Below, piece after piece: positions 18,616 through 30,433 of a stretch of DNA of 64,000 nucleotides; position 1 is the first letter of the stretch; every line of letters begins with the position of its first letter. The position numbers and the translations under genes were made by a program. Origin of the DNA: Diaphorobacter nitroreducens (GTDB taxonomy: Bacteria; Pseudomonadota; Gammaproteobacteria; Burkholderiales; Burkholderiaceae_C); contig RJVL01000006.1 of assembly GCA_003755025.1 (NCBI GenBank), positions 124,001 through 188,000 of the forward strand, read 5' to 3'. A model generated the notes under the pieces. The model was not told the DNA's origin. It ran no database searches and saw only the letters and a list, made by a program, of their open reading frames with translations.

Positions 18616-18691
18616 TCCTCAATAGCTCAGTCGGTAGAGCGCCGGACTGTTAATCCGTAGGTCCCTGGTTCGAGCCCAGGTTGAGGAGCCA
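18616..18691 (+). tRNA. tRNA-Asn (GTT), second copy
   Basis: 76 nt with encoded CCA, 52 bp after the first copy. It differs at the sixth acceptor pair (A-T for G-C, compensated on both sides) and at both positions of the first anticodon-stem pair (27 and 43). The anticodon loop is identical. Both copies probably share one transcript. Confidence 0.97.
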
Positions 18692-18694
18692 TTC

Positions 18695-18729
18695 AAGGCC
18701 ATTCCAGCATCTGTTGGGATGGCCTTTTT
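18695..18729 (+). terminator. Rho-independent terminator of the tRNA-Asn transcript
   Basis: GGCCATTCCAGCA and TTGGGATGGCC form an almost perfect stem ending in GGCCTTTTT, directly after the second tRNA. Confidence 0.88.
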
Positions 18730-18755
18730 GCTGGGCGCTGACCTTGCGCTAGGGC

Positions 18756-18781
18756 AAAAAAACCCGCCGACCAGCGGCGGG
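18756..18781 (-). terminator. Rho-independent terminator of icd
   Basis: CCCGCCG and CGGCGGG form a 7-bp GC stem around ACCAG. On the reverse strand it is followed by seven T (A-run at 18756-18762). It lies 31 bp past the icd stop. Confidence 0.9.
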
Positions 18782-18812
18782 CCCAGTCACGCACCCGTGG
18801 TTGGCGGGGCGC

Positions 18813-20072
<1,260 letters not shown>

Positions 20073-20309
20073 GAAGAAGGTCTCCTGTAGGTGCGTGCGC
20101 AAGGCGGCGGGCTGCTCGCGCAGGAACGGGGCCCAAAGATTCTAGGGCAAGGCTGCAGGGGTGGCCCGCCCCGCAGCGCATGTCGGCCCGGCATGATGAC
20201 CCGCGAAGGGGCGCTGTCAACGCGCGCTCCGGGAAGCCGTTGAGACAGGGCGTGCAACAGGCTCCGCGGCCGACGCACGCATCCGTGCCATGCGGCCTGG
20301 CCGCCTGGC

Positions 20310-20323
20310 GTATACCGGTATAC
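20310..20323. promoter_or_regulatory. 14-bp perfect palindrome upstream of the small secreted protein
   Basis: GTATACCGGTATAC is a perfect palindrome 26 bp before the ATG at 20349. It is an AT-richer island in GC-rich surroundings and overlaps where the -10 or start point should be. It could be an operator. Confidence 0.45.
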
Positions 20324-20348
20324 CGACCCTTCCAAGGAATTGGCACAT

Positions 20349-20612
20349 ATGAAAAAACTCCTCGCTATCCTGGCCGGCGGTCTGCTCGCAACGGGGGCCT
20401 TCGCGCAAGCGACCCCTGCCACGCCCGCAGTTCCCGCCACCCCGGCCGTTGTGGCCGCCCCCGACACGGCCGCCCCTGCGGCCGCCGCACCGGCTCCGGC
20501 CGCCGCGCCCAAACCCGCCAAGCTGCGCAATCACCACGCCAAGGCGCCCGCCAAGCACAAGAGCGCCAAGGTCGCCAAGAAGACCGCCAAGCGAAGCAAG
20601 ACGGCCGCCTGA
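20349..20612 (+). CDS. Small secreted Ala/Pro/Lys-rich protein, function unknown
   Basis: An 87-residue protein with a clean signal peptide (MKKLLAILAGGLLATGAFAQ). The linker is almost only Ala, Pro, Thr and Val. The strongly basic C-terminus has many Lys (KHKSAKVAKKTAKRSKTAA). Composition resembles acid-shock or histone-H1-like tails, but the signal peptide predicts the periplasm. AAGGAA sits 9 nt before the ATG and supports the start at 20349. It has its own palindromic promoter region and terminator, so it is a stand-alone unit. I recognise no family with confidence. Confidence 0.72.
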   Translation: MKKLLAILAGGLLATGAFAQATPATPAVPATPAVVAAPDTAAPAAAAPAPAAAPKPAKLRNHHAKAPAKHKSAKVAKKTAKRSKTAA

Positions 20613-20633
20613 TCGCCGCGGCCACTGCTGAAC

Positions 20634-20655
20634 AGCCCGCTTCGGCGGGCTTTTT
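20634..20655 (+). terminator. Rho-independent terminator after the small secreted protein
   Basis: AGCCCGC and GCGGGCT pair around the stable tetraloop TTCG, followed by a T-run. It lies 21 bp past the stop. Confidence 0.9.
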
Positions 20656-20698
20656 GTTGCCTGCTACGCTCGGGGTTCCGCATTGCCCCTGCCAACCC

Positions 20699-21214
20699 AT
20701 GTCTTCCATGCCCATGTTTTCGCTCACCGCACCTGCCATGCCCATCGCGCGCTTGCTGCGCAGCTTTCTGTCTCCCCTGCTGGCATACGGCGTGGCCTTA
20801 GGCCTGTGCGCAGCCGCAGCGGCGCAGGGTGTTCCGCAAATGAACCTGCCGCGCGTGGAGTTGCAGGCCGGCATGCACCGCATCGACGCCCAGGTCGCCA
20901 CCGCGCCGCAGGAGCGCCAAGTCGGCCTGATGCACCGCCGCGACATGCCCATGCACGAGGGCATGCTGTTCGTCTTCGAGCAGCCGGCCACGCAATGCTT
21001 CTGGATGCGCAATACGCTGCTGCCGCTCACCGCGGCCTTCGTGGCCGACGACGGCACCATCGTGAACCTGGTGGACATGCAGCCGCTGTCCGAAGAATCG
21101 CACTGCTCCAAGCGGCCGGTGCGCTTCGTGCTGGAGATGAACCAGGGCTGGTTCGCCAAGCGCGGGCTGAAGGCGGGCAGCAAGCTCAGCGGAAGGCCGT
21201 TTGCGCAGCGGTAG
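20699..21214 (+). CDS. DUF192 family secreted protein
   Basis: A 171-residue exported protein of the DUF192 family, function unknown. The signal sequence includes MPIARLLRSFLSPLLAYGVA and ends near CAAAAAQG. The domain shows QERQVGLMHRRDMPMHEGML, FVFEQPATQCFWMRNTLLPL and VLEMNQGWFAKRGLKAGSKL, the usual conserved blocks. Several in-frame ATGs (20699, 20708, 20738) could start it; 20738 begins the best signal peptide. The frame is open far upstream through the previous gene, which is not real coding. It is convergent with idh across a long-form repeat. Confidence 0.85.
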   Translation: MSSMPMFSLTAPAMPIARLLRSFLSPLLAYGVALGLCAAAAAQGVPQMNLPRVELQAGMHRIDAQVATAPQERQVGLMHRRDMPMHEGMLFVFEQPATQCFWMRNTLLPLTAAFVADDGTIVNLVDMQPLSEESHCSKRPVRFVLEMNQGWFAKRGLKAGSKLSGRPFAQR

Positions 21215-21220
21215 AGCGCT

Positions 21221-21322
21221 ATTTATTCAGGAGCTGGCAGCGCTTTCGCCGCAAGGATTTCATGAAATATTTACCTTGAAACCATTGCGTATCAAGCGCG
21301 AACAGCTTCATTTTTTATAGCA
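21221..21322 (+). repeat. Dispersed repeat, long form, between DUF192 gene and idh (copy 6)
   Basis: GAGCTGGCAGCGCTTTCGCC at the left and ATCAAGCGCGAACAGCTTC at the right are inverted ends. They flank a centre with GGATTTCATGAAATATTTACC. ATTTATTC and ATTTTTTATAG lie outside them. It is the same architecture as the copies at 34464 and 51556, located between convergent stops. Confidence 0.8.
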
Positions 21323-21366
21323 TCCCGTCCGCGATTGCGAGGTTCCACCCCACCCAAAGGGCGTGC

Positions 21367-21401
21367 AAAAAAAACCGGCCTCCCCTTGCGGAAAGGCCGG
21401 T
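21367..21401 (-). terminator. Rho-independent terminator of idh
   Basis: ACCGGCCT and AGGCCGGT form an 8-bp stem, followed on the reverse strand by eight T (A-run at 21367-21374). It lies 46 bp past the idh stop. Confidence 0.88.
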
Positions 21402-21447
21402 GACGGCCAGGTGCCAACGGCCGGGATGACGCCCGGCCGGTGCTCCG

Positions 21448-23682
<2,235 letters not shown>

Positions 23683-23798
23683 CTCGTCTCTCAGGTAAAC
23701 AAAACAGAGGTTTTGCGCCGCCGGTCCGCGGCCTCGCGCGCAGTCATCCGATGTGACAGTCCGGATTGTGCGCGAGTCGTTGCGCGGAAATCGTGTAA

Positions 23799-23824
23799 TT
23801 TGCAATCGAATATCGCATTGCAAA
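23799..23824. promoter_or_regulatory. Operator-like palindrome upstream of idh
   Basis: TTTGCAAT and ATTGCAAA are perfect 8-bp arms separated by 10 bp, in an AT-rich patch about 120 bp upstream of the idh start. The spacing of two half-sites on one DNA face suggests a dimeric regulator. The TTTGCAA core recalls sites of some acetate/glyoxylate regulators, which is only an analogy. Confidence 0.5.
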
Positions 23825-23892
23825 AAATTGACAGGGGAACTGGCACTTTTTTTTGCAAGTCTTCTACAAGACTGTCGTCCCGCTGCCAAATT

Positions 23893-23921
23893 ACCCAGTG
23901 AGGCCGTACCCAGTGAGGCCG
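23893..23921. repeat. Short tandem duplication, 14 bp twice
   Basis: ACCCAGTGAGGCCG occurs at 23893-23906 and again at 23908-23921, with one T between (period 15). It is non-coding and of no evident function. Confidence 0.8.
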
Positions 23922-23944
23922 CCACCCGGCCCATCAAGCCAGAC

Positions 23945-23978
23945 AAAAAAACGGCCCGCAGATTCCTCTGCGGGCCGT
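23945..23978 (-). terminator. Rho-independent terminator of sodB
   Basis: ACGGCCCGCAGA and TCTGCGGGCCGT form a 12-bp perfect stem with a 4-nt loop. On the reverse strand seven T follow. It lies 48 bp past the sodB stop. Confidence 0.9.
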
Positions 23979-24026
23979 TTGTCTTTGGGTCGCTCAACGC
24001 CGCAGGGCGCGGCGTGCGCTTTCGGC

Positions 24027-24608
24027 TCAGGCGAAGTTGGCTTCGGCGAACTTCCAGTTCACCAGCTTGTCCAGGAAGGTCTCGACGAACTTGGGACGCA
24101 GGTTACGGTAGTCGATGTAATAGGCGTGTTCCCATACGTCCACCGTCAGCAGCGCCTTGTCGGCCGTCGTCAGCGGAGTGCCGGCGGCACCGGTGTTCAC
24201 GATGTCCACCGTACCGTCGGCCTTCTTGACCAGCCAGGTCCAGCCGGAGCCGAAGTTGCCCACGGCGCTCTTCACGAACGCTTCCTTGAACGCGGCGTAG
24301 CTGCCCCACTTGGCATGGATCGCCTGGGCCAGCGCGCCGCTGGGCTCGCCACCGCCGTTGGGGGCCATGCAGTTCCAGAAGAAGGTGTGGTTCCAGATCT
24401 GCGCGGCGTTGTTGTAGATACCGCCGGACGACTTTTTGACGATCTCCTCCAGCGTCATGTTCTCGAACTCGGTGCCCTTTTGCAGGTTGTTCAGGTTCAC
24501 CACGTAGGCGTTGTGGTGCTTGCCGTGGTGGTATTCCAGCGTTTCCTGGCTGTAGTGCGGGGCCAGGGCATCAATCGCGTAGGGCAGCGGAGGCAGGGTA
24601 TGTTCCAT
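24027..24608 (-). CDS. sodB: Superoxide dismutase [Fe] (SodB type)
   Basis: Cytoplasmic enzyme of 193 residues that converts superoxide to H2O2 and O2. The four metal ligands are in place: His27 in [12 protein letters not shown], His74 in [10 protein letters not shown], and Asp157 and His161 in [13 protein letters not shown]. Length, [10 protein letters not shown] and [11 protein letters not shown] resemble the iron-type SodB of E. coli, although metal use cannot be proved from sequence. The start at 24608 begins [13 protein letters not shown] and follows GAAGGAC on the coding strand. It is monocistronic with its own terminator. Confidence 0.95.
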   Translation of the reverse strand: MEHTLPPLPYAIDALAPHYSQETLEYHHGKHHNAYVVNLNNLQKGTEFENMTLEEIVKKSSGGIYNNAAQIWNHTFFWNCMAPNGGGEPSGALAQAIHAKWGSYAAFKEAFVKSAVGNFGSGWTWLVKKADGTVDIVNTGAAGTPLTTADKALLTVDVWEHAYYIDYRNLRPKFVETFLDKLVNWKFAEANFA

Positions 24609-24755
24609 GGTCAAGTCCTTCGTGGGTTGGGATGGGGGAGATCGCGGCCACCAGGGCGCGGCGAAGCAACGGGCATTGTAGGAAAGTAATAGCACTCGCC
24701 GCTGTAGGCGGGCGGCGACTCCTGCCCTCTGGTACGGGATTGACCCGCGCCGCGT

Positions 24756-26093
24756 TCACAGCAAGCGGCGCTGCGATACCGTCAGGTCCAGTTCACCCTC
24801 GGCCAACTGGGCATGCACGGCGTCGCCCAGGCGCACCTGGGCGGGGCGCGTCACGGGTTGCCCCTGCGCATCGGTCAGCAAGGCATAGCCGCGCTGCAGC
24901 ACCAGGCGCGGATCCAGCAGTTGCAGACGCAGCGCCGCGCGCTCCAGGCGCTCTCTGCGCTGCACCAGGCTGCGCTGCACGATTTGAGGGAAATGACCCT
25001 GCAGCGCTTGCCCCGCATGCGCAAGCCGCTGCGTTTTCAATAGCAAACCGTGGCGCAGGCGCTGTTCCAGGCCGCTCAGCCGCAGTTGCTGCCGCCCCAC
25101 GAAACCCGAGGGCCGGCCCAGCCGCTGGGCCGCCTGATCCAGCCGTTGGTGCCGCAGGTCCACCTGGCGCTGTACGCCGTCGGCCAGCCGTTGCGCCAGC
25201 AGGTCGAGTGCCCCCAGCCACACGGCACGCGGCTGTGCCACCAACTCGGCGGCGGCCGTGGGCGTGGGCGCGCGCAGGTCGGCGCAGAAGTCGGCGATGG
25301 TGAAGTCGGTCTCATGCCCCACACCGCTGACCAGCGGCACCGGGCTCTGCACGATGGCGCGGGCCACGCGCTCGTCATTGAACGCCCACAGGTCTTCGAT
25401 GGAGCCACCGCCGCGCACCAGCAGGATCACATCGATGGCTGGCGGCGCCCCGGCATTCATAGCCAAATCACCGCCCAGCGCCCGCCCCTCCTGCGCAAGC
25501 AGATACATTTTTGATAGCGCTTCGGCAATCGATGCGGGCGCCTGCGCCCCCTGCACGAGGGCCGGCACCAGCACCACGGGAATGTGCGGCACGCGCCGGC
25601 GCAGTGCCGTCACCACGTCATGCAGTGCCGCAGCGCCCGGCGACGTGACCACGCCGATGCCGCGCGGCATGGCCGGCAGCGCGCGCTTGCGCGCCGCGTC
25701 GAACAGGCCCTCGGCCTCCAGTTGCGCCTTGAGGCGCATGAACTGCTCGAACAGCGCCCCCTGCCCCGCGCGCTGCAGGCTGTCGACGATGAGCTGCAGG
25801 TCGCCGCGTGCCTCGTACACGCCCAGCCGGCCGCGCACTTCGACCAGTTCGCCGTCGCGCGGGGTGAAATCCAGCACGCCCGCCGCACGGCGGAACATGG
25901 CGCAGCGGATCTGACCATTTCCATCCTTCAGCGTGAAGTAGCAGTGCCCGCTGGACGCGCGCGAGAAGCCCGTAATCTCCCCGCGCACCGCGACAGGATT
26001 GAACCGCGCCTCCAGCGCATCAGCAATGGCGCGGCATAACGCGCCAACCTCCCAGATTCGCGGCGCCACGCCTGTATCTGCACGCTCAAACAC
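24756..26093 (-). CDS. xseA: Exodeoxyribonuclease VII large subunit
   Basis: Large subunit of exonuclease VII, which degrades single-stranded DNA. It has 445 residues from the GTG at 26093, which is preceded by GGAG at ideal distance; a longer frame from the ATG at 26198 exists. The N-terminal OB domain holds VAVRGEITGFSRASSGHCYF. The catalytic part holds ALPAMPRGIGVVTSPGAAAL, ILLVRGGGSIEDLWAFNDE and SGVGHETDFTIADFCADLRA, then a long helical region. Between SIAEALS and PPAIDVILLV it carries about 22 residues (KMYLLAQEGRALGGDLAMNA and more) encoded by a dispersed repeat. That stretch is absent from the XseA proteins I recall. XseB is not encoded nearby. Confidence 0.92.
   Translation of the reverse strand: MFERADTGVAPRIWEVGALCRAIADALEARFNPVAVRGEITGFSRASSGHCYFTLKDGNGQIRCAMFRRAAGVLDFTPRDGELVEVRGRLGVYEARGDLQLIVDSLQRAGQGALFEQFMRLKAQLEAEGLFDAARKRALPAMPRGIGVVTSPGAAALHDVVTALRRRVPHIPVVLVPALVQGAQAPASIAEALSKMYLLAQEGRALGGDLAMNAGAPPAIDVILLVRGGGSIEDLWAFNDERVARAIVQSPVPLVSGVGHETDFTIADFCADLRAPTPTAAAELVAQPRAVWLGALDLLAQRLADGVQRQVDLRHQRLDQAAQRLGRPSGFVGRQQLRLSGLEQRLRHGLLLKTQRLAHAGQALQGHFPQIVQRSLVQRRERLERAALRLQLLDPRLVLQRGYALLTDAQGQPVTRPAQVRLGDAVHAQLAEGELDLTVSQRRLL
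25455..25518 (-). repeat. Dispersed repeat, short form, inside xseA (copy 7)
   Basis: On the reverse strand ATGTATCTGCTTGCGCAGGA and GGGCGGGCGCTGGGCGGTGA, then TTTGGCTATG, follow the layout of the copy at 17292-17349 (ATAGCTGCTTGCGCTT, GGGCGCTA, CTGATTGA). It lies between two conserved blocks of xseA and keeps the frame. Confidence 0.65.
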
Positions 26094-26469
26094 AGGCCGC
26101 TCCACGCTTGTACGCGCACCGGGCCGGTGCACTAGTCCACAGATCCGGGCATCCGGCGCCACGGCGGAAGGCCATGCGCCAACCCGGCCCCATACCACAA
26201 GAGTACGTGCAACCCGTTGATTTCAAAGGTTTTTTTGATGCGCAGTTTTTCATCAAACTAAGCAAACCACGTAACGGCGCCGCTTCGCGACGGGTATGCA
26301 CGTGGTTTCCCACAAAGTTATCCACAGAAAATGTGAGTCTCCCGGGCGACTCTACGTGCCCCGGCCCTGTGCTCCGAAAGGCGGTGGCGTAAAGCAGACG
26401 ATGCGCCCAAAGGCCGGGTTGGAAGGTGCGCCATAATCCCCGCTGCTTTTTACGTGAGCGGAGTGAGAA
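26094..26469. other. Intergenic region between divergent xseA and exbB (376 bp)
   Basis: No gene seen. It holds the inverted repeat TTTGATG (26234-26240) / CATCAAA (26251-26257), a perfect DnaA box at 26318-26326, and CATAAT at 26430-26435. The last lies 34 bp before the exbB TTG and may be the -10 of the exbB operon. If xseA starts at 26198 instead, the region is shorter. Confidence 0.7.
26318..26326 (+). promoter_or_regulatory. Single consensus DnaA box
   Basis: TTATCCACA matches the DnaA box exactly. Only one perfect box is visible and no dnaA, dnaN or AT-rich unwinding region is nearby, so this is not evidence for an origin. It could titrate DnaA or regulate a flanking gene. Confidence 0.4.
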
Positions 26470-27108
26470 TTGCTGTCGATCATACAAGCCGCGGGCTGGC
26501 CGATCTGGCCCCTGATTGCCTGTTCCATCCTGGCGCTGGCGCTGGTTTTTGAGCGCTTCGTCGCACTGAAGACCGCCCGTGTGGCCCCCCCGAAGCTGCT
26601 GGACGAGGCCATCTCGGTCTCCTCCAAGTCCATTCCCTCGCCCGACGTGGTGAACCAGCTGGCGCAGAACTCGGCCCTGGGCGAAGTGCTGGCCAGCGGC
26701 CTGCGCACGCTCAACAGCAACCCCCAGAGCACCGAGGCCGATGTGCGCGCCGCCATGGAGGGCGCGGGCCGCGCCGTCGCCCACCGGCTGGAGAAGTACC
26801 TCAACGCCCTGGCCACCATCGCCTCGGCCGCACCGCTGCTGGGCCTGCTGGGCACGGTGATCGGCATGATTGAGATCTTCGGCTCCCAGGCCGGCACGGG
26901 CGCCGTGGGTGCGACCGGCGGCGGCAACCCCGCGCAACTGGCGCACGGCATCTCCATTGCGCTGTACAACACCGCCTTCGGCCTGATCGTGGCCATCCCG
27001 GCGCTGATCTTCTGGCGCTACTTCCGCAGCCGCGTGGACGCCTACCTGCTGACGCTGGAACTGGCGTCCGAGCAATTCGTGCGGCACATCAACCGCCTGC
27101 GCAAGTGA
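26470..27108 (+). CDS. exbB: ExbB/TolQ-family proton channel protein
   Basis: Inner-membrane subunit (212 residues) of an ExbB-ExbD energy transducer that uses the proton gradient to drive TonB-type receptors. Three hydrophobic segments are clear: IWPLIACSILALALVFERFV, ATIASAAPLLGLLGTVIGMI and ISIALYNTAFGLIVAIPALI. GLLGTVIGMIEIF is the family motif. It starts with TTG at 26470, supported by GGAG 7 nt upstream; no ATG is better placed. It is the first gene of exbB-exbD-lpxK-trm112-kdsB; no tonB gene is adjacent, as is common when exbBD sit before lpxK. Confidence 0.92.
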   Translation: MLSIIQAAGWPIWPLIACSILALALVFERFVALKTARVAPPKLLDEAISVSSKSIPSPDVVNQLAQNSALGEVLASGLRTLNSNPQSTEADVRAAMEGAGRAVAHRLEKYLNALATIASAAPLLGLLGTVIGMIEIFGSQAGTGAVGATGGGNPAQLAHGISIALYNTAFGLIVAIPALIFWRYFRSRVDAYLLTLELASEQFVRHINRLRK

Positions 27109-27139
27109 GCGGCGCCAGCGCACAGAGGCACGTTTCGCC

Positions 27140-27565
27140 ATGAACTTTCGCCCCCGCCAAAAGGAAGAGCCGGAGATCAACCTGATCCCCTTCATCGACG
27201 TGCTGTTGGTGATCCTCATCTTCCTGATGCTGACCACCACCTACAGCAAGTTCACCGAGCTGCAGCTCACCCTGCCCGTAGCGGACGCTCAGCAGTTGCG
27301 CGACCACCCCAAGGAAGTCATCGTGGCCGTGGCCGCCGACGGACGCTACGCCATCAACAAGACCACGCTGGAGGGCCGGCAGGTCGACCAGGTGGCGCGT
27401 GCGCTGGCCGATGCCGCCACTGCGGGGCCGAACAGCGTGGTCATCATCAGCGCCGACGCATCGGCCCCCCACCAGTCCGTGGTCACGGTGATGGAGGCCG
27501 CGCGCCGCGTGGGCCTGTCGCAGATCACCTTTGCCACCCAGTCGTCGGCCACGGCCGGCAAGTAA
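27140..27565 (+). CDS. exbD: ExbD/TolR-family biopolymer transport protein
   Basis: Partner of ExbB, 141 residues: a short cytoplasmic tail ([20 protein letters not shown]), one membrane helix ([15 protein letters not shown]) and a periplasmic domain. The Asp in [12 protein letters not shown] is the conserved proton-path residue. The ATG at 27140 lies 31 bp after exbB, and lpxK begins 10 bp after its stop, so they are co-transcribed. Confidence 0.93.
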   Translation: MNFRPRQKEEPEINLIPFIDVLLVILIFLMLTTTYSKFTELQLTLPVADAQQLRDHPKEVIVAVAADGRYAINKTTLEGRQVDQVARALADAATAGPNSVVIISADASAPHQSVVTVMEAARRVGLSQITFATQSSATAGK

Positions 27566-27575
27566 GCCTGCGCCG

Positions 27576-28592
27576 ATGGCCACGCCCGGCCGCCCGTCCC
27601 CCCTGGCCGAGCGGCTGCGCGGCGCCTGGCAGCAACGTGGCGCGCTGGCCCTGGCGCTGTGGCCGCTGTCGCTGCTGTACGGCGTGCTCACGGCGCTGCG
27701 CCGCGCGCTCTATCGCACGGGTCTGCTGCGCAGCGAGCGGCTGCCCGTGCCCGTCATCGTGGTCGGCAACGTGATCGCCGGCGGCGCCGGCAAAACGCCC
27801 GTGACCCTGGCCGTGGTGCGCCACCTGCAGGCCCGCGGCTGGCGGCCGGGCGTCATCTCGCGGGGATACGGCCGCGCCACCGCAGACTGCCGCGAAGTGC
27901 TGCCCGCCAGCAGCGCGGCCGAGGTGGGCGACGAGCCGCTGCTCATCGCCCGCGCCAGCGGCGCCCCGGTCTTCGTGGCGCGCAGGCGTGCCCAGGCAGG
28001 GCGCGCGCTGCTGGCCGCCCACCCCGCCACCAACATCCTGGTTTGCGACGACGGCCTGCAGCACCTGGCCCTGGCGCGCGACCTGGAAGTCTGCGTCTTC
28101 AACGACGAAGGCGCCGGCAACGGCTGGCTGTTGCCTGCCGGCCCGCTGCGCGAGCCCTGGCCGCGCGCGGTGGACTTGGTGCTCCACGCCGGCTCCTCGC
28201 CCGGTGGGGTCGCGCCGCAATTCGCGCTGTTACGTGAACTCGCCGCCCATGCCGTGAATGCCAGCGGGCAGCACCTGCCGCTGGAGCAATTGCGGGGCGA
28301 ACCGTTGCACGCACTCGCGGCGATCGCGCGGCCGCACGACTTTTTTGCGATGCTGCACGCGAGGGGCCTCCAGCCCGAGAGCGAGGAAGCACTGCCCGAT
28401 CACTATGATTTTTCTAGCTGGCAGCGCCCGCCGGATAAGCGCTTACGGCTGATTTGTACCGAAAAAGACGCCGTCAAGCTCTGGCCCACGCACCCGGACG
28501 CGCTGGCCGTGCCGCTGGCCGTGCGGATCCCGCCGGCCTTCTTCGACGCGCTCGACGCCCGCCTGGCGTCGCTATCATCGTCCGGCCATTGA
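27576..28592 (+). CDS. lpxK: Tetraacyldisaccharide 4'-kinase LpxK
   Basis: Inner-membrane-associated kinase of 338 residues that phosphorylates the lipid A disaccharide at the 4' position. The P-loop is in [20 protein letters not shown] at 62-81. [33 protein letters not shown] and [14 protein letters not shown] are family blocks, and [13 protein letters not shown] ends the conserved part. Between ALPDH and ICTEKD the residues [16 protein letters not shown] are encoded by a dispersed repeat. The ATG at 27576 starts 10 bp after exbD; the next gene follows after 8 bp. Confidence 0.95.
   Translation: MATPGRPSPLAERLRGAWQQRGALALALWPLSLLYGVLTALRRALYRTGLLRSERLPVPVIVVGNVIAGGAGKTPVTLAVVRHLQARGWRPGVISRGYGRATADCREVLPASSAAEVGDEPLLIARASGAPVFVARRRAQAGRALLAAHPATNILVCDDGLQHLALARDLEVCVFNDEGAGNGWLLPAGPLREPWPRAVDLVLHAGSSPGGVAPQFALLRELAAHAVNASGQHLPLEQLRGEPLHALAAIARPHDFFAMLHARGLQPESEEALPDHYDFSSWQRPPDKRLRLICTEKDAVKLWPTHPDALAVPLAVRIPPAFFDALDARLASLSSSGH
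28401..28458 (+). repeat. Dispersed repeat, short form, inside lpxK (copy 8)
   Basis: CTATGATTTTTCTAGCTGG, CAGCGCCCGCCGGATAAGCG and CTTACGGCTGATTTG match the short-form layout closely, including the leading CTATGATTT and trailing GCTGATT shared with 17292-17349. It is read in frame by lpxK. Confidence 0.75.
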
Positions 28593-28600
28593 GGAACACC

Positions 28601-28783
28601 ATGGATCCCAAACTGCTTGAACTGCTGGTCTGCCCCGTCACCAAGGGCCCGCTGACCTACGACCGCGAACGCCAAGAACTCATCTCGCGCAGCGCACGGC
28701 TGGCCTATCCCGTGCGCGACGGCATTCCCGTGCTGCTGGAAAACGAGGCCCGCCCCTTGAGCGACGAGGAGCTGGAACAGTGA
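28601..28783 (+). CDS. Trm112 family protein (YcaR-like)
   Basis: A 60-residue protein of the Trm112/YcaR family: [20 protein letters not shown], then [20 protein letters not shown] and [16 protein letters not shown]. In bacteria this family often sits between lpxK and kdsB, as here; eukaryotic members activate methyltransferases. Only one cysteine is left of the zinc motif. The stop overlaps the kdsB GTG start, so translation is probably coupled. Confidence 0.9.
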   Translation: MDPKLLELLVCPVTKGPLTYDRERQELISRSARLAYPVRDGIPVLLENEARPLSDEELEQ

Positions 28784-29568
28784 GTCGCGCCGCACCGTTC
28801 ACGGTGCTGATACCGGCGCGCCTGGCCTCCACCCGCCTGCCCAACAAGCCCCTGGCCGATATCGCCGGGCTGCCCATGGTGGTGCATGTGGCCCGCCGCG
28901 CCAGCCAGAGCGGCGCCCAGCGCTGCGTGGTCGCGGCGGACGACGCGCGCATCGTCCAGGCCTGCCAGGCGCATGGTGTGCAGGCTCTGCTGACGCGCGC
29001 CGACCACGCCAGCGGCAGCGATCGCCTGGCCGAGGCCTGCGAGCTGCTGGGCCTGGCGGGCGAAGACATTGTGGTGAACGTACAGGGTGACGAGCCCCTC
29101 ATCGACCCACGGCTGATCGACGCCGTGGCCGCACTGCTGCATGCACGCGGCGATGCCAGCATGGGCACCGCCGCGCACGCCATCGACAGCGCGGAGGACT
29201 TTGCGAACCCCAACGTGGTGAAGGTGGTGCTGGACGCGCAGGGCCTCGCGCACTACTTCAGCCGCGCCCCCATCCCCCACGCACGCGACCACGCGCCGGG
29301 CAGCCTCTGGTGGCAGCCGGGCCAGACGGGGGTGCCCGTGGGTTTCGCACCGCTACGGCACATCGGCATCTACAGCTACCGGGCAGGCTTTCTGCGCCGG
29401 TTTCCACAGCTGCCAGCGGCGCCGACCGAGCAACTGGAAGCGCTGGAGCAGCTGCGCGCCCTCTGGCACGGCCACCGCATCGCCGTGCACGTGACCGGCA
29501 GCGCACCCGGTGCGGGCGTGGACACGCCAGCCGACCTGGAGCGCGTGCGCACCCTCCTGGGCGGCTAG
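28780..29568 (+). CDS. kdsB: 3-deoxy-manno-octulosonate cytidylyltransferase
   Basis: Activates Kdo to CMP-Kdo for the lipopolysaccharide core. It has 262 residues: [20 protein letters not shown] near the N-terminus, [26 protein letters not shown], and [15 protein letters not shown] followed by [13 protein letters not shown]. It starts at the GTG at 28780, which overlaps the previous stop (GTGA), so the start is set by translational coupling. Together with lpxK it makes this an envelope-lipid operon. Confidence 0.95.
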   Translation: MSRAAPFTVLIPARLASTRLPNKPLADIAGLPMVVHVARRASQSGAQRCVVAADDARIVQACQAHGVQALLTRADHASGSDRLAEACELLGLAGEDIVVNVQGDEPLIDPRLIDAVAALLHARGDASMGTAAHAIDSAEDFANPNVVKVVLDAQGLAHYFSRAPIPHARDHAPGSLWWQPGQTGVPVGFAPLRHIGIYSYRAGFLRRFPQLPAAPTEQLEALEQLRALWHGHRIAVHVTGSAPGAGVDTPADLERVRTLLGG

Positions 29569-29680
29569 CGCGGCCGTCAGCTTGGCGCATGGCCCGCGTG
29601 CTATCCTTGTTCGCAACAAGAGCACCTGTCCCGCGCTGGCGCGCCGACGGCAAGCGTGCCCGCTGATTTCAAAACACTAG

Positions 29681-30346
<666 letters not shown>

Positions 30347-30369
30347 CGAACCCGCCGCCGGCGCCCGCC

Positions 30370-30392
30370 AACGCCCCGCAACGCGGGGCGTT
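30370..30392. terminator. GC-rich hairpin after adk (possible terminator)
   Basis: AACGCCCCGC and GCGGGGCGTT form a perfect 10-bp stem with loop AAC between the convergent adk and asparaginase genes. There is no long T-run on either side, so termination is likely but not certain. Confidence 0.5.
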
Positions 30393-30433
30393 GTGCTGTG
30401 TGCCCAGGCAAGCGCCTCGGCCCATGACGGTGC

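Larger units (their letters stand above)
23683..24026. other. Intergenic region upstream of idh and downstream of sodB (344 bp)
   Basis: No gene seen. It holds an 8-bp-arm palindrome (23799-23824), an AT-rich patch to about 23860, a tandem duplication of 14 bp (23893-23906 and 23908-23921) and the sodB terminator (23945-23978). The idh promoter must lie here, on the reverse strand. Confidence 0.8.

Noticed and set aside
26318..26326. Replication origin suggested by a DnaA box
   Set aside because: Only one perfect box, no box cluster, no dnaA/dnaN and no AT-rich unwinding element.
29582..29607. adk promoter TTGGCG...TATCCT
   Set aside because: The hexamers are only 14 bp apart, too close for a sigma70 promoter.
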